Origin: JARIHD01 sp035758825
Lineage (GTDB): Bacteria; Patescibacteriota; Saccharimonadia; Saccharimonadales; UBA4665
Assembly: GCA_035758825.1 (NCBI GenBank)
Contig: DASTWA010000001.1
Coordinates: forward strand, 1 to 22,059
DNA: 22,059 nucleotides
Direction of reading: 5' to 3'
The translations under genes were made by a program, and so were the position numbers. The notes below the pieces were generated by a model. That model worked only from the letters and a program-made list of their open reading frames with translations. It did no database searches and was not told where the DNA came from. Shown here one piece after another: positions 7,175-13,829 of this stretch (its first letter is position 1; each line of letters opens with the position of its first letter).

Positions 7175-8238
7175 GCTTGGGCTGGGGACTGGCTGCGGCG
7201 GCGCTTCTGCTGCTTGGCAACGCGTTCTTTGTGGGCGCCGAATTCGGTTTGGTGTCGGCTAGGCGAAGCGCAGTAGAGCTCCGCGCCAGGAACGGCTCGC
7301 GGGCGGCGCACATAACTTTGGGCGCGATGGAACGCCTGTCCTTCATGCTGGCCGGCGCTCAACTGGGCATTACCCTCTGTTCTCTGGGGCTGGGTGCGGT
7401 CGGTGAACCGGTTATTGCACACATGCTTGAGGGGCCGCTTCACGGCCTGGGCGTAGCGGACTATCTGCTCCATCCGATTTCTTTTGCCGTAGCATTGACG
7501 ACAATGGTGTATCTGCACGTGGTAATAGGCGAAATGGTCCCGAAGAACCTGGCTTTGGCTGGCCCTGACCGGACGGCGCTTGTTTTGACGCCCGCTTTAG
7601 TCTTCGTGGTCAAACTATTACATCCGGTGGTGAGCGGGCTGAACTACGTGGCTAACTCGGTGGTCCGTTCGGCAGGCGTTGAGCCGAAGGGTGAAGTGAC
7701 AAGCACTTTTACGCCCGACGAAGTGGCCGGATTCGTGGAAGAGTCCCGCCGCGAAGGGCTCATTAGTGAAGACGAAAGCGACCTGCTGAGCGGCGCTCTG
7801 CGTTTTGACGAGCGAAGCGTAAAAAGCGTCCTTTTACCGCTCGAAAAAGTAATGGTTGTTGCATCTACAGCGACGCCGCAAGAAATAGAAGACCTTGCGG
7901 CCAAGACCGGCTTCTCGCGCTTTCCGGTCAAGAATACACGTAAGAAGCTAGTGGGCTATGTCCACCTTAAAGACGTACTTGCTATTGCCGGTGACGATCG
8001 AACCCGTGCATTCCCATCCAAAGAATTACGGCCCCTGGGTATCGTTAAGGCAGCCCATACCCTGAGGGACGCCCTGACCATCATGCAGCGATCCGGCTCC
8101 CACTTGGCTCAGGTGGTAAACGCCCGCGGACGGTTGCTTGGCGTAATTACCCTCGAGGACGTGTTGGAAGAATTGGTGGGCGAAATCCGCGACGAGAGTC
8201 AGCGGGCAAACAAAAAGGCCGTCCAAGAGGCACCTTAA
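7171..8238 (+). CDS. CNNM-family transporter paralog without a CorC_HlyC domain
   Basis: This 355-aa membrane protein is a paralog of the preceding gene. It keeps the DUF21 signatures (GAQLGITLCSLGLGAVGEP, IGEMVPKNLAL) and a CBS pair, ending just after GVITLEDVLEELVGEIRDE, so the C-terminal CorC_HlyC domain is absent. I chose ATG 7171, which overlaps the upstream stop as ATGA and lies 8 nt after GAGGAGG (7156-7162). The alternative ATG 7165 is only 2 nt from that site. The pair is a tight operon, and the two proteins could form a heterodimer, since CNNM/CorC proteins dimerise. Confidence 0.88.
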   Translation: MSLGWGLAAAALLLLGNAFFVGAEFGLVSARRSAVELRARNGSRAAHITLGAMERLSFMLAGAQLGITLCSLGLGAVGEPVIAHMLEGPLHGLGVADYLLHPISFAVALTTMVYLHVVIGEMVPKNLALAGPDRTALVLTPALVFVVKLLHPVVSGLNYVANSVVRSAGVEPKGEVTSTFTPDEVAGFVEESRREGLISEDESDLLSGALRFDERSVKSVLLPLEKVMVVASTATPQEIEDLAAKTGFSRFPVKNTRKKLVGYVHLKDVLAIAGDDRTRAFPSKELRPLGIVKAAHTLRDALTIMQRSGSHLAQVVNARGRLLGVITLEDVLEELVGEIRDESQRANKKAVQEAP

Positions 8239-8246
8239 CGGCCCGA

Positions 8247-8255
8247 TGCTATACT
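8247..8255 (+). promoter_or_regulatory. Extended -10 promoter (TGCTATACT) 6 nt before ATG
   Basis: TGC-TATACT lies immediately after the stop of the CNNM paralog, and the ATG at 8262 follows after 6 nt. There is no Shine-Dalgarno, so the transcript should be leaderless. The arrangement is the same as in the two terminal-repeat genes. Confidence 0.6.
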
Positions 8256-8261
8256 ATTCCT

Positions 8262-8834
8262 ATGAACCGTAAACAGGGGACGAGCGTGCCCCGAGGCCCC
8301 TCAGGGCCGCATGTTTTTCTGTCAGAAAACTCCAAGCGTCTGGCACTTTTGGCACAAGACAACAAACGGACGCCGTCTGTTCGTAATGTCGCCATTTTAT
8401 TCGGCGGGCTTGCCTTATCGGCGCTCTTTTTCTGCGTCATATGGATAGTTGTAGCCAAAAATACGCACTCATCTTTTGCGCCGGCTACGGTAAAAGAACC
8501 CGGATTCGCCTTTACGGTCGAGTTTTACAAGAAAGCCACCATCCAGACAAGCCGGAACAAGAACTATCTGGTGGCCACACACGAAGACGGACGCAAGACG
8601 GCCATCTGGGTCGCAAAGCTAGATTCGCCTTTATCTTGCGGGAGCAGCCCGGACTTTTCTTATAACGCACAGGAGGGAGTGCAAATCCACGCCAGTTGTT
8701 ATGAGCGGGACAGGCTGACTTATGCCTCTGACGTGTCGGTCGACAAGCAGGTATACCAGATAAATATGACTTCCGAGAGGCCGATTAGCCGTCAGGAGGC
8801 TGAACTGATCTTTGGTTCTGTGGTCATCGAATAA
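8262..8834 (+). CDS. Single-pass membrane protein of unknown function
   Basis: This 190-aa protein has a basic cytoplasmic N-terminus, one transmembrane helix at about 42-65 (NVAILFGGLALSALFFCVIW) and an extracytoplasmic domain of about 125 residues. That domain contains two cysteines (C126, C146) that could form a disulfide and a run of beta-strand-like segments. I recognise no family. Its last 11 bases overlap the end of the convergent gpmI gene. It appears to be transcribed from its own promoter as a leaderless mRNA. Confidence 0.75.
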   Translation: MNRKQGTSVPRGPSGPHVFLSENSKRLALLAQDNKRTPSVRNVAILFGGLALSALFFCVIWIVVAKNTHSSFAPATVKEPGFAFTVEFYKKATIQTSRNKNYLVATHEDGRKTAIWVAKLDSPLSCGSSPDFSYNAQEGVQIHASCYERDRLTYASDVSVDKQVYQINMTSERPISRQEAELIFGSVVIE

Positions 8835-10356
8835 GGCTGGTGCCAGTCATATCGGCAGGTTTTGGGACTCCCATGATGCCAAGCACGGTCGGGGCGATAT
8901 CTGCCAGGCCGCCGCCATCACGGAGCGTAATGCCTTCTTGGCCGCAAATGAGGACGGGTACGGGGCTGGTCGTGTGAGCAGTAAGTGGCTTGCCTGTTTC
9001 GCGGTCAATCTTATATTCGGCATTACCGTGGTCGGCGGTCATGAGGGCCACGCCCTTGGCCTTAAGCGTGGCTGTAATGACGTGGCCGAGGCAGCCATCT
9101 AGTACCGAGATGGCTTTTTTGGTGGCTTCTAAGTCGCCGGTGTGGCCGACCATGTCGGCGTTGGCAAAGTTGACAACAATAAGGTCATGCGAGCCTTCAT
9201 TGATGCGGTCCACGACATCACTGGCAACATCTGCAGCGCTCATTTCGGGCTTCAGGTCATAAGTAGCGACTCTCGGCGAGGGAATCAGATGACGTTCTTC
9301 GCCATCAAAGGCTTGTTCGCGCCCTCCGTTGAGGAAGTAGGTGACATGGGCATACTTTTCCGTTTCGGCAACATGGTACTGTTTTAGCCCCTGGCTGCTG
9401 ATAACTTCGGCCAAAGTGTTCTTGACGTCTTCCTTGGGGAAGGCTACTGGCACGCCAAGTTCTTTGTCGTACTCAGCGAAACTGACGAAGTGCAAATCCT
9501 TGACAATTCGCTTGCGACTGAAGCCAGTGAACTGTTTGTCAACCAGCGCGTGGCTCAGTTGCCGGGCGCGGTCGGGCCGGAAGTTGAAGAAGACCACCAC
9601 ATCGCCATCCTCAATTCGCGTCCGGTCTTGCGGTCGGCTGGCAATGGATATGGGGCGAAGGAATTCGTCAGTCTCGCCTTGTTCATAGCTGGCCTGTATG
9701 TGTTCTTTGGTGTTCGGCGCTGTGGCGTGATCGTCCCCGGTCAGCATATCGTATGCTAATGCAATGCGGTCCCAGCGGTTATCGCGGTCCATGGCGTAGT
9801 ACCGACCGGCAATGCTGGCTATGCGCCCGGCGCCGATGTTGGCAAGCTCGGTTTCGAATTCTTGCAGATGATCAAGGAAGCTCATGGGTGGAGTATCCCG
9901 GCCGTCAGTAAAAGCATGGACGTGGACGTTGTCGAGTTCCAGTTGCTTGGCCAGCCTCACAAGAGCGAGTGCCCCATTGGAATGGCTGTGTACCCCACCC
10001 GGAGAAACCAGGCCGAGGATGTGCAGGGCTCTGCCACGCTGCTTGGCCAGTTCGATGGCTTCAATCAGGACTTCGTTTTCGTAAAAAATACCCGAATCAA
10101 TGGCATGATGCTGCCGGCTGAGCGGCTGCCGGATTATGCGGCCGGCCCCAATGGTCAGGTGTCCAACTTCGGAATTGCCTTGCTGTCCTGCGGGCAGGCC
10201 TACTGCCTCACCACTGGCGGCAACGATCGTATGTGGCCAGCGCTTCCGGAGCTGGTCAAGTTGCGGCGTGTCAGCGGCAGCAATCGCGTTGCCGGCTGTC
10301 TCGGCGACTTCGCCCCACCCATCACAAATAATCAGTACGAAAGGTTTTTTGGCCAT
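8824..10356 (-). CDS. gpmI: 2,3-bisphosphoglycerate-independent phosphoglycerate mutase
   Basis: This 510-aa enzyme interconverts 3- and 2-phosphoglycerate in glycolysis using two Mn2+ ions and a phosphoserine intermediate. The metal site Asp is D12 in LIICDGWGE and the catalytic serine is S62 in QQGNSEVGHLTIGAGR, the canonical number for this family. FTDGRDTPP, IAGRYYAMDRDNRW and ADHGNAE are the other signatures. I chose ATG 10354-10356: it gives the usual N-terminus and follows an AGAGGA Shine-Dalgarno, whereas an upstream in-frame ATG would add 18 residues without homology. It diverges from eno, which performs the next step, and overlaps the convergent membrane-protein gene at its 3' end. 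Confidence 0.97.
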   Translation of the reverse strand: MAKKPFVLIICDGWGEVAETAGNAIAAADTPQLDQLRKRWPHTIVAASGEAVGLPAGQQGNSEVGHLTIGAGRIIRQPLSRQHHAIDSGIFYENEVLIEAIELAKQRGRALHILGLVSPGGVHSHSNGALALVRLAKQLELDNVHVHAFTDGRDTPPMSFLDHLQEFETELANIGAGRIASIAGRYYAMDRDNRWDRIALAYDMLTGDDHATAPNTKEHIQASYEQGETDEFLRPISIASRPQDRTRIEDGDVVVFFNFRPDRARQLSHALVDKQFTGFSRKRIVKDLHFVSFAEYDKELGVPVAFPKEDVKNTLAEVISSQGLKQYHVAETEKYAHVTYFLNGGREQAFDGEERHLIPSPRVATYDLKPEMSAADVASDVVDRINEGSHDLIVVNFANADMVGHTGDLEATKKAISVLDGCLGHVITATLKAKGVALMTADHGNAEYKIDRETGKPLTAHTTSPVPVLICGQEGITLRDGGGLADIAPTVLGIMGVPKPADMTGTSLIR

Positions 10357-10396
10357 CGTTAGAGTCCTCTCTAAAAATATAACTATGTCAGCCATG

Positions 10397-10425
10397 AGTA
10401 TAGGCCTCATCCTTAGAGGAGTAAA
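10397..10425 (-). promoter_or_regulatory. gpmI promoter
   Basis: On the minus strand TTTACT (rc of 10420-10425) and TATACT (rc of 10397-10402) are separated by 17 nt. Transcription would start near 10390, giving a leader of about 34 nt with the AGAGGA ribosome site. The -35 lies in the loop of the palindrome at 10415-10430. Confidence 0.65.
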
Positions 10426-10430
10426 CCTCT
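10415..10430. promoter_or_regulatory. Palindrome between the gpmI and eno promoters (AGAGG-N6-CCTCT)
   Basis: AGAGG (10415-10419) and CCTCT (10426-10430) form an inverted repeat around the gpmI -35, and end 2 nt before the eno -35. The position would suit a shared operator for the two glycolytic genes. The arms are only 5 bp, so chance is possible. Confidence 0.35.
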
Positions 10431-10432
10431 AC

Positions 10433-10460
10433 TTGATACTGACGGTTTACGATGTAAAAT
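10433..10460 (+). promoter_or_regulatory. eno promoter
   Basis: TTGATA (10433-10438) and TAAAAT (10455-10460) are separated by 16 nt, with TG directly before the -10. Transcription would start near 10467, giving a leader of about 43 nt that contains the strong AAAGGAGG ribosome site. Confidence 0.7.
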
Positions 10461-10509
10461 AGAGCTGTCATTAGTTTTGCTCAAAATTTAGGCCAAAGGA
10501 GGCTATTTT

Positions 10510-11784
10510 ATGGACATTACCTCAATACACGCACGTCAGATCTTTGACTCACGCGGTTTCCCGACTGTCGAATGTGATGTCACGCTGTCGGATGGCAGCT
10601 TCGGCCGCGCCGCAGTTCCATCTGGCGCATCGACCGGTAGTGGTGAGGCGCTTGAGTTGCGCGACGGCGACGGCGCATTTAACGGTAAGGGCGTTTCCAA
10701 GGCTGTTGCTAACGTCAATGACGTCATCGCCCCGGCGTTGCAGGGTAAAGACGCCGGTGACCAGCGTGCTATCGACAACGCACTGCTGGAGTTGGACGGC
10801 ACCGAAAACAAGACCAAGCTTGGTGCAAACGCCACCTTGGCCGTTTCTCTGGCTGTTGCCAAGGCTGCCGCTGCAAGTAAAAAGCAGCCATTATTCGAGT
10901 ATGTTGGCGGCATTGTCGGCAATACGACGTTTACCTTGCCTATGCCAATGCTGAATATCCTAAACGGCGGCAAGCACGCCGAAGGCTCTACCGACATCCA
11001 GGAGTTCATGATCATGCCGCTTGGTGCCAGCGATTTTGAGACTGCCATGCGTATGGCCAGCGAAATCTATCACGCACTCGGCAAGGTACTCAAAGAAAAG
11101 GGTTACGCAACCACTGTCGGCGACGAAGGCGGTTACGCGCCAAGCGTAAAGGGCGGCTCCGATGAAGCCCTCGACCTTATCGGTCAGGCTGTTGCCAAGG
11201 CCGGCTATAAGTTTGGCGAAGATGTATCGCTTGCACTCGATGTGGCTTCGAGCGAACTTGCTGGCGAAGACGGCTACGACTTTGCCCGCGAAGGCCAGAT
11301 GTACACCACCGACCAGCTTATCAGCAAGTACGAAGATCTGGTCGAGAAGTTCCCGCTCGTATCAATCGAAGACGGTCTTGCCGAAGACGACTGGGATGGC
11401 TGGAAGTGGCTCACCGAACGCCTTGGCAGCAAGATTCAGTTAGTCGGCGACGACCTTTTGGTTACCAACACCAAGCTGCTCCAGAAGGCGATTGACGAAA
11501 AGTCTGCCAACGCCATCTTGATCAAGCCGAACCAGATCGGCACCTTGAGCGAGACCATCGACGCCGTCCAAATGGCCAAGAAGGCCGGCTGGAACACGGT
11601 AATGTCACATCGTTCAGGCGAGACTGAGGACGCAACCATCGCGCACTTGGCAGTCGGCCTAAATACCGGCCAGATCAAGACCGGTTCATTCTCGCGCAGC
11701 GACCGTATTGCTAAGTACAACGAGCTCCTTCGCATTTCGGAACAGCTCGGCAGCCCCGTACTAGCAAACCCATTCAAGAAATAA
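10510..11784 (+). CDS. eno: Enolase (phosphopyruvate hydratase)
   Basis: This 424-aa enzyme dehydrates 2-phosphoglycerate to phosphoenolpyruvate. It has the standard enolase landmarks: SRGFPTVECDV at the start, PSGASTGSGEALELRDGD (substrate loop), GDEGGYAP, VSIEDGLAEDDWDGW, LIKPNQIGTLSET (catalytic lysine) and SHRSGETED. Length is typical. AAAGGAGG (10495-10502) lies 7 nt before the ATG, the strongest ribosome site in the window, as expected for an abundant enzyme. It is monocistronic, with its own promoter and terminator. Confidence 0.98.
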   Translation: MDITSIHARQIFDSRGFPTVECDVTLSDGSFGRAAVPSGASTGSGEALELRDGDGAFNGKGVSKAVANVNDVIAPALQGKDAGDQRAIDNALLELDGTENKTKLGANATLAVSLAVAKAAAASKKQPLFEYVGGIVGNTTFTLPMPMLNILNGGKHAEGSTDIQEFMIMPLGASDFETAMRMASEIYHALGKVLKEKGYATTVGDEGGYAPSVKGGSDEALDLIGQAVAKAGYKFGEDVSLALDVASSELAGEDGYDFAREGQMYTTDQLISKYEDLVEKFPLVSIEDGLAEDDWDGWKWLTERLGSKIQLVGDDLLVTNTKLLQKAIDEKSANAILIKPNQIGTLSETIDAVQMAKKAGWNTVMSHRSGETEDATIAHLAVGLNTGQIKTGSFSRSDRIAKYNELLRISEQLGSPVLANPFKK

Positions 11785-11788
11785 GCCA

Positions 11789-11810
11789 AAGGCCCCCGAA
11801 AGGGGGCCTT
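11789..11810 (+). terminator. Rho-independent terminator of eno
   Basis: GGCCCCC (11791-11797) and GGGGGCC (11802-11808) form a perfect 7-bp GC stem with a GAAA tetraloop, extended by AA/TT to 9 bp. It starts 5 nt after the eno stop. The right side overlaps the stop codon of the convergent HIT gene, so it may act for both. Confidence 0.85.
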
Positions 11811-12237
11811 AATCAGCTGTAATGCGCAGGTAAGGCTTTCGCGACAGCAAGACGAACCGCTTTGGCGCGCCCTCGGTCTTTATGAGGTGGGTGTGGTGGT
11901 GGGCTATTGATTTGACCGCTGACGCAGGAGCCCGGGCATAAATGTTGTAGCCTTCTGCCTCGTACTTCGAGAGCAATTCGTGGAACTCAGCGAACATTGT
12001 GCGTGTAAATGTAGCGATGGTGTCAGTGTGCTTTTTAGGGGTGATCATCAGATGGTCGGCCACTTTTTGGCCGTCCCAAATCGAGTAGCCGAAAATATTC
12101 CGGATAACCTTGAATGAGGCGGTCTTTTCTATGAGTTCTTCATTGTGGCCGGTGCAAAACACGCAGATGTCTTTTGGCAAAGTACGCAGGTAGGACTTAT
12201 ACCTTTTTTCTTCGTCGCGTGAACGGGTCGCTGTCAT
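11809..12237 (-). CDS. HIT-family nucleotide-binding protein
   Basis: This 142-aa protein belongs to the histidine triad superfamily of nucleotide hydrolases and transferases. The triad appears as AHHHTHLI (H-x-H-x-H) near residue 118, and an N-terminal ICVFC cysteine pair matches the Hint-type opening. VADHLMITPKKH is the typical central strand. The start ATG overlaps the stop of the upstream cytidylyltransferase-like gene as ATGA, indicating coupled translation. Substrate cannot be read from sequence. Confidence 0.85.
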   Translation of the reverse strand: MTATRSRDEEKRYKSYLRTLPKDICVFCTGHNEELIEKTASFKVIRNIFGYSIWDGQKVADHLMITPKKHTDTIATFTRTMFAEFHELLSKYEAEGYNIYARAPASAVKSIAHHHTHLIKTEGAPKRFVLLSRKPYLRITAD

Positions 12238-12908
12238 GGGATCTCCTTATTTAGAGGCTTCCAAAAGGGCATTATCCAAACGTCCGGGCGGATGAACCGG
12301 CCAATGTTCAGGATGCTGCTATGAGGCGTGCCTGCTAACTCCTGTTGTTCAGGGTCATGTATGGTTACGGCGTCGACAAGCGGATGGGTCTCGCCATGAC
12401 GCATTATGCTGGCGCTTACTACGTCTCTTGCCCGTGATACCCAGCCGTAAATCGGCCGCTGCATATTGGCTTTGGTTGGGTCGAAACTCTTGCGGGCAGC
12501 TACGCCGGCGTCCCCGTCGATGCTTACGACCTGTTTTATGACGCGGGCGCCAATTGCATAGTCGGTGTAATCCTTCCGCTGCTCCGGCGACAATGCCTCC
12601 CAAGGATTGTCAGAGGTTTCATCGAACCGTCGGTAGTGGTAAGGGACGGTGTTGAGTTTTGCGGCCAGCAGATATGCCCGGTGGTTACCGTGGAAAACGT
12701 CGAATACCCCTGAGGTAAAGACAACCGATTGCTGGCCGTTGGCCCACTCGCCACGCAGCCCTTCGAGCCTTGCTGTTGCCGACGGGTCATCGAGTGGATT
12801 ATAAAACCGGGGCTCACAACTATCGTCGAGGTAACTTCTAATAGTTTCCGCGCTTGTGTCCTCTTCGGCAAACCCAACTGGCCAAAGCTCAGGCTGTAAT
12901 AATCCCAT
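12234..12908 (-). CDS. Cytidylyltransferase-like nucleotidyltransferase
   Basis: This 224-aa protein has the Rossmann-like nucleotidyltransferase opening GVFDVFHGNHRAYLLAAK at about residues 67-84. The usual HxGH motif is present as HGNH: both histidines are kept but the glycine has moved one place. About 65 residues precede this domain and I do not recognise them. SFDPTKANMQRPIYGWVSRARDV could match the later substrate and ATP-binding region. It forms a two-gene operon with the HIT protein. The ATG is preceded by AAAGGGG (7 nt before) and a TATAAT box, and lies inside an inverted repeat. Confidence 0.7.
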   Translation of the reverse strand: MGLLQPELWPVGFAEEDTSAETIRSYLDDSCEPRFYNPLDDPSATARLEGLRGEWANGQQSVVFTSGVFDVFHGNHRAYLLAAKLNTVPYHYRRFDETSDNPWEALSPEQRKDYTDYAIGARVIKQVVSIDGDAGVAARKSFDPTKANMQRPIYGWVSRARDVVSASIMRHGETHPLVDAVTIHDPEQQELAGTPHSSILNIGRFIRPDVWIMPFWKPLNKEIP

Positions 12909-12928
12909 AACACCCCTTTAATGGGATT
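12901..12928. promoter_or_regulatory. Perfect 8-bp inverted repeat over the start codon and -10
   Basis: AATCCCAT (12901-12908) and ATGGGATT (12921-12928) are exact reverse complements 12 nt apart. On the minus strand the downstream arm includes the start codon of the nucleotidyltransferase and the upstream arm overlaps its -10. The predicted transcript starts between the arms, so an RNA hairpin would not form; a DNA operator is the better reading. Confidence 0.5.
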
Positions 12929-12931
12929 ATA
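12926..12931 (-). promoter_or_regulatory. -10 element of the nucleotidyltransferase/HIT operon
   Basis: TATAAT read on the minus strand, 17 nt upstream of the ATG. No clear -35 is seen. Transcription would start near 12919, leaving a leader of about 11 nt that just contains the AAAGGGG ribosome site. Confidence 0.6.
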
Positions 12932-13025
12932 AAATGTCCGTTGCTCTACGTCTATTTTTGTATGTAGTAATTGTAGCGACGATTTTGGAATGCACAGGGC
13001 CTACCTGTTAACCGGGGAAGAAAAA

Positions 13026-13034
13026 TGGTATACT
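13026..13034 (+). promoter_or_regulatory. Extended -10 promoter of tRNA-Arg
   Basis: TGG-TATACT ends 11 nt before the first base of the tRNA. A weak -35 (TGTTAA, 13006-13011) lies 17 nt upstream. Confidence 0.55.
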
Positions 13035-13045
13035 AAATAGGATAT

Positions 13046-13122
13046 GCGCCCGTAGCTCAGTGGATTAGAGTAGCTGGCTTCGAACCAGTTGGTCGCAAGT
13101 TCGAATCTTGCCGGGCGTACCA
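13046..13122 (+). tRNA. tRNA-Arg, anticodon UCG, CCA encoded
   Basis: A 77-nt cloverleaf: the acceptor stem GCGCCCG / CGGGCGT pairs fully with one G-T end pair, the D arm begins GCTCAGTGGATTAGAG, the anticodon stem is GCTGG / CCAGT, and the T arm is CAAGTTCGAATCTTG. The anticodon loop CTTCGAA places TCG at positions 34-36, which reads CGA and other CGN arginine codons. CCA is genome-encoded. Confidence 0.95.
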
Positions 13123-13195
13123 CGAAAAATAACACCTGCTGTTTAAAAATACGCAATAATTAGGGCCAATCCAACTTCAAGATAACGAACAATGC

Positions 13196-13372
13196 TTGGC
13201 GGAAGCTGCGGTAAGACATGTTGGCGCAGTAATAGTGAATACTACGGCCATGACCGAAGCTGAAGCGGAACGTACCTGTGCTATTATGATTACGCAAGAA
13301 ACATTATCAGACATTGGAGCAGCCGAAACTCATGAATACTATTACTGTCGCCAGGGGTATAATTTACATTAA
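13196..13372 (+). CDS. Possible small or remnant ORF between tRNA-Arg and the Nudix gene
   Basis: A 58-codon frame opens at TTG 13196 (the frame itself is open from 13159) and stops at 13370, overlapping the start of the Nudix gene. The part before the overlap reads like protein (HVGAVIVNTTAMTEAEAERT, then CAIMITQETLSDIGAAE) and looks helical. There is no Shine-Dalgarno or recognised family. It could be a remnant that lost its 5' end, or chance. The rest of 13123-13331 shows nothing else. Confidence 0.25.
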   Translation: MAEAAVRHVGAVIVNTTAMTEAEAERTCAIMITQETLSDIGAAETHEYYYCRQGYNLH

Positions 13373-13778
13373 TGATAAGCTGTTGGTCGTACAAAACAAA
13401 CGGCTTGCTGCTAACCAATGGTGCTTGCCTGGTGGAAAAATTGATAGCAACGAAACTCCAGTCGAGGCCATGCAGCGTGAGCTGATTGAAGAAACCGGCA
13501 TAAAGGGTAAGATTGGAAAACTGGCCTACGTGCACCAGCTGTTTATGAACAGGGGCGGTGACGCGGCACAAAGGCTGGAGTTTTTCTTTATAATCGATAA
13601 CCCTGAGGACTTCTTGGCTGCCGACATCGCAAAAACAACACATGGATTGCTTGAGATGAACGACATGGCCTTCAAGCGCATTGATGAAGTCGAGCTGCTG
13701 CCATCATTTTTGACAGAAGAGCTCAAGGCCGGCTTGGTTATCGGCGGCGACGTCAAGTTTGTAAAAAATTACTGCTAA
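13332..13778 (+). CDS. Nudix hydrolase
   Basis: This 148-aa hydrolase cleaves a nucleoside diphosphate linked to another group. The Nudix box is complete: G-x5-E-x7-REUxEExGU, read as GKIDSNE then RELIEETGI at about residues 35-57. The surrounding NQWCLPGG and the N-terminal strand VARGIIYINDKLLVVQNK are typical. I placed the start at ATG 13332 (MNTITV); a TTG at 13314 would add six residues but lies on the GGAG that could serve as ribosome site. The substrate is not evident. It precedes the helicase by 51 nt. Confidence 0.88.
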   Translation: MNTITVARGIIYINDKLLVVQNKRLAANQWCLPGGKIDSNETPVEAMQRELIEETGIKGKIGKLAYVHQLFMNRGGDAAQRLEFFFIIDNPEDFLAADIAKTTHGLLEMNDMAFKRIDEVELLPSFLTEELKAGLVIGGDVKFVKNYC

Positions 13779-13815
13779 GAGGAAGTTTGTCTTTATGAGC
13801 AATATGTGCCTGTTG

Positions 13816-13821
13816 TATCAT
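13816..13821 (+). promoter_or_regulatory. Candidate -10 of the helicase gene
   Basis: TATCAT lies 8 nt before the ATG at 13830. No Shine-Dalgarno is found between the Nudix stop and that ATG, so a leaderless transcript is possible. No good -35 supports it. Confidence 0.3.
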
Positions 13822-13829
13822 AAAGCTAC

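Noticed and set aside
8824..10410. Longer gpmI starting at 10408-10410
   Set aside because: The extra 18 residues have no family match and run through the promoter; ATG 10356 has the ribosome site and the usual N-terminus.
12901..12928. RNA hairpin hiding the start codon of the nucleotidyltransferase gene
   Set aside because: The predicted transcription start lies inside the repeat, so the upstream arm would not be transcribed; kept instead as a DNA operator candidate.
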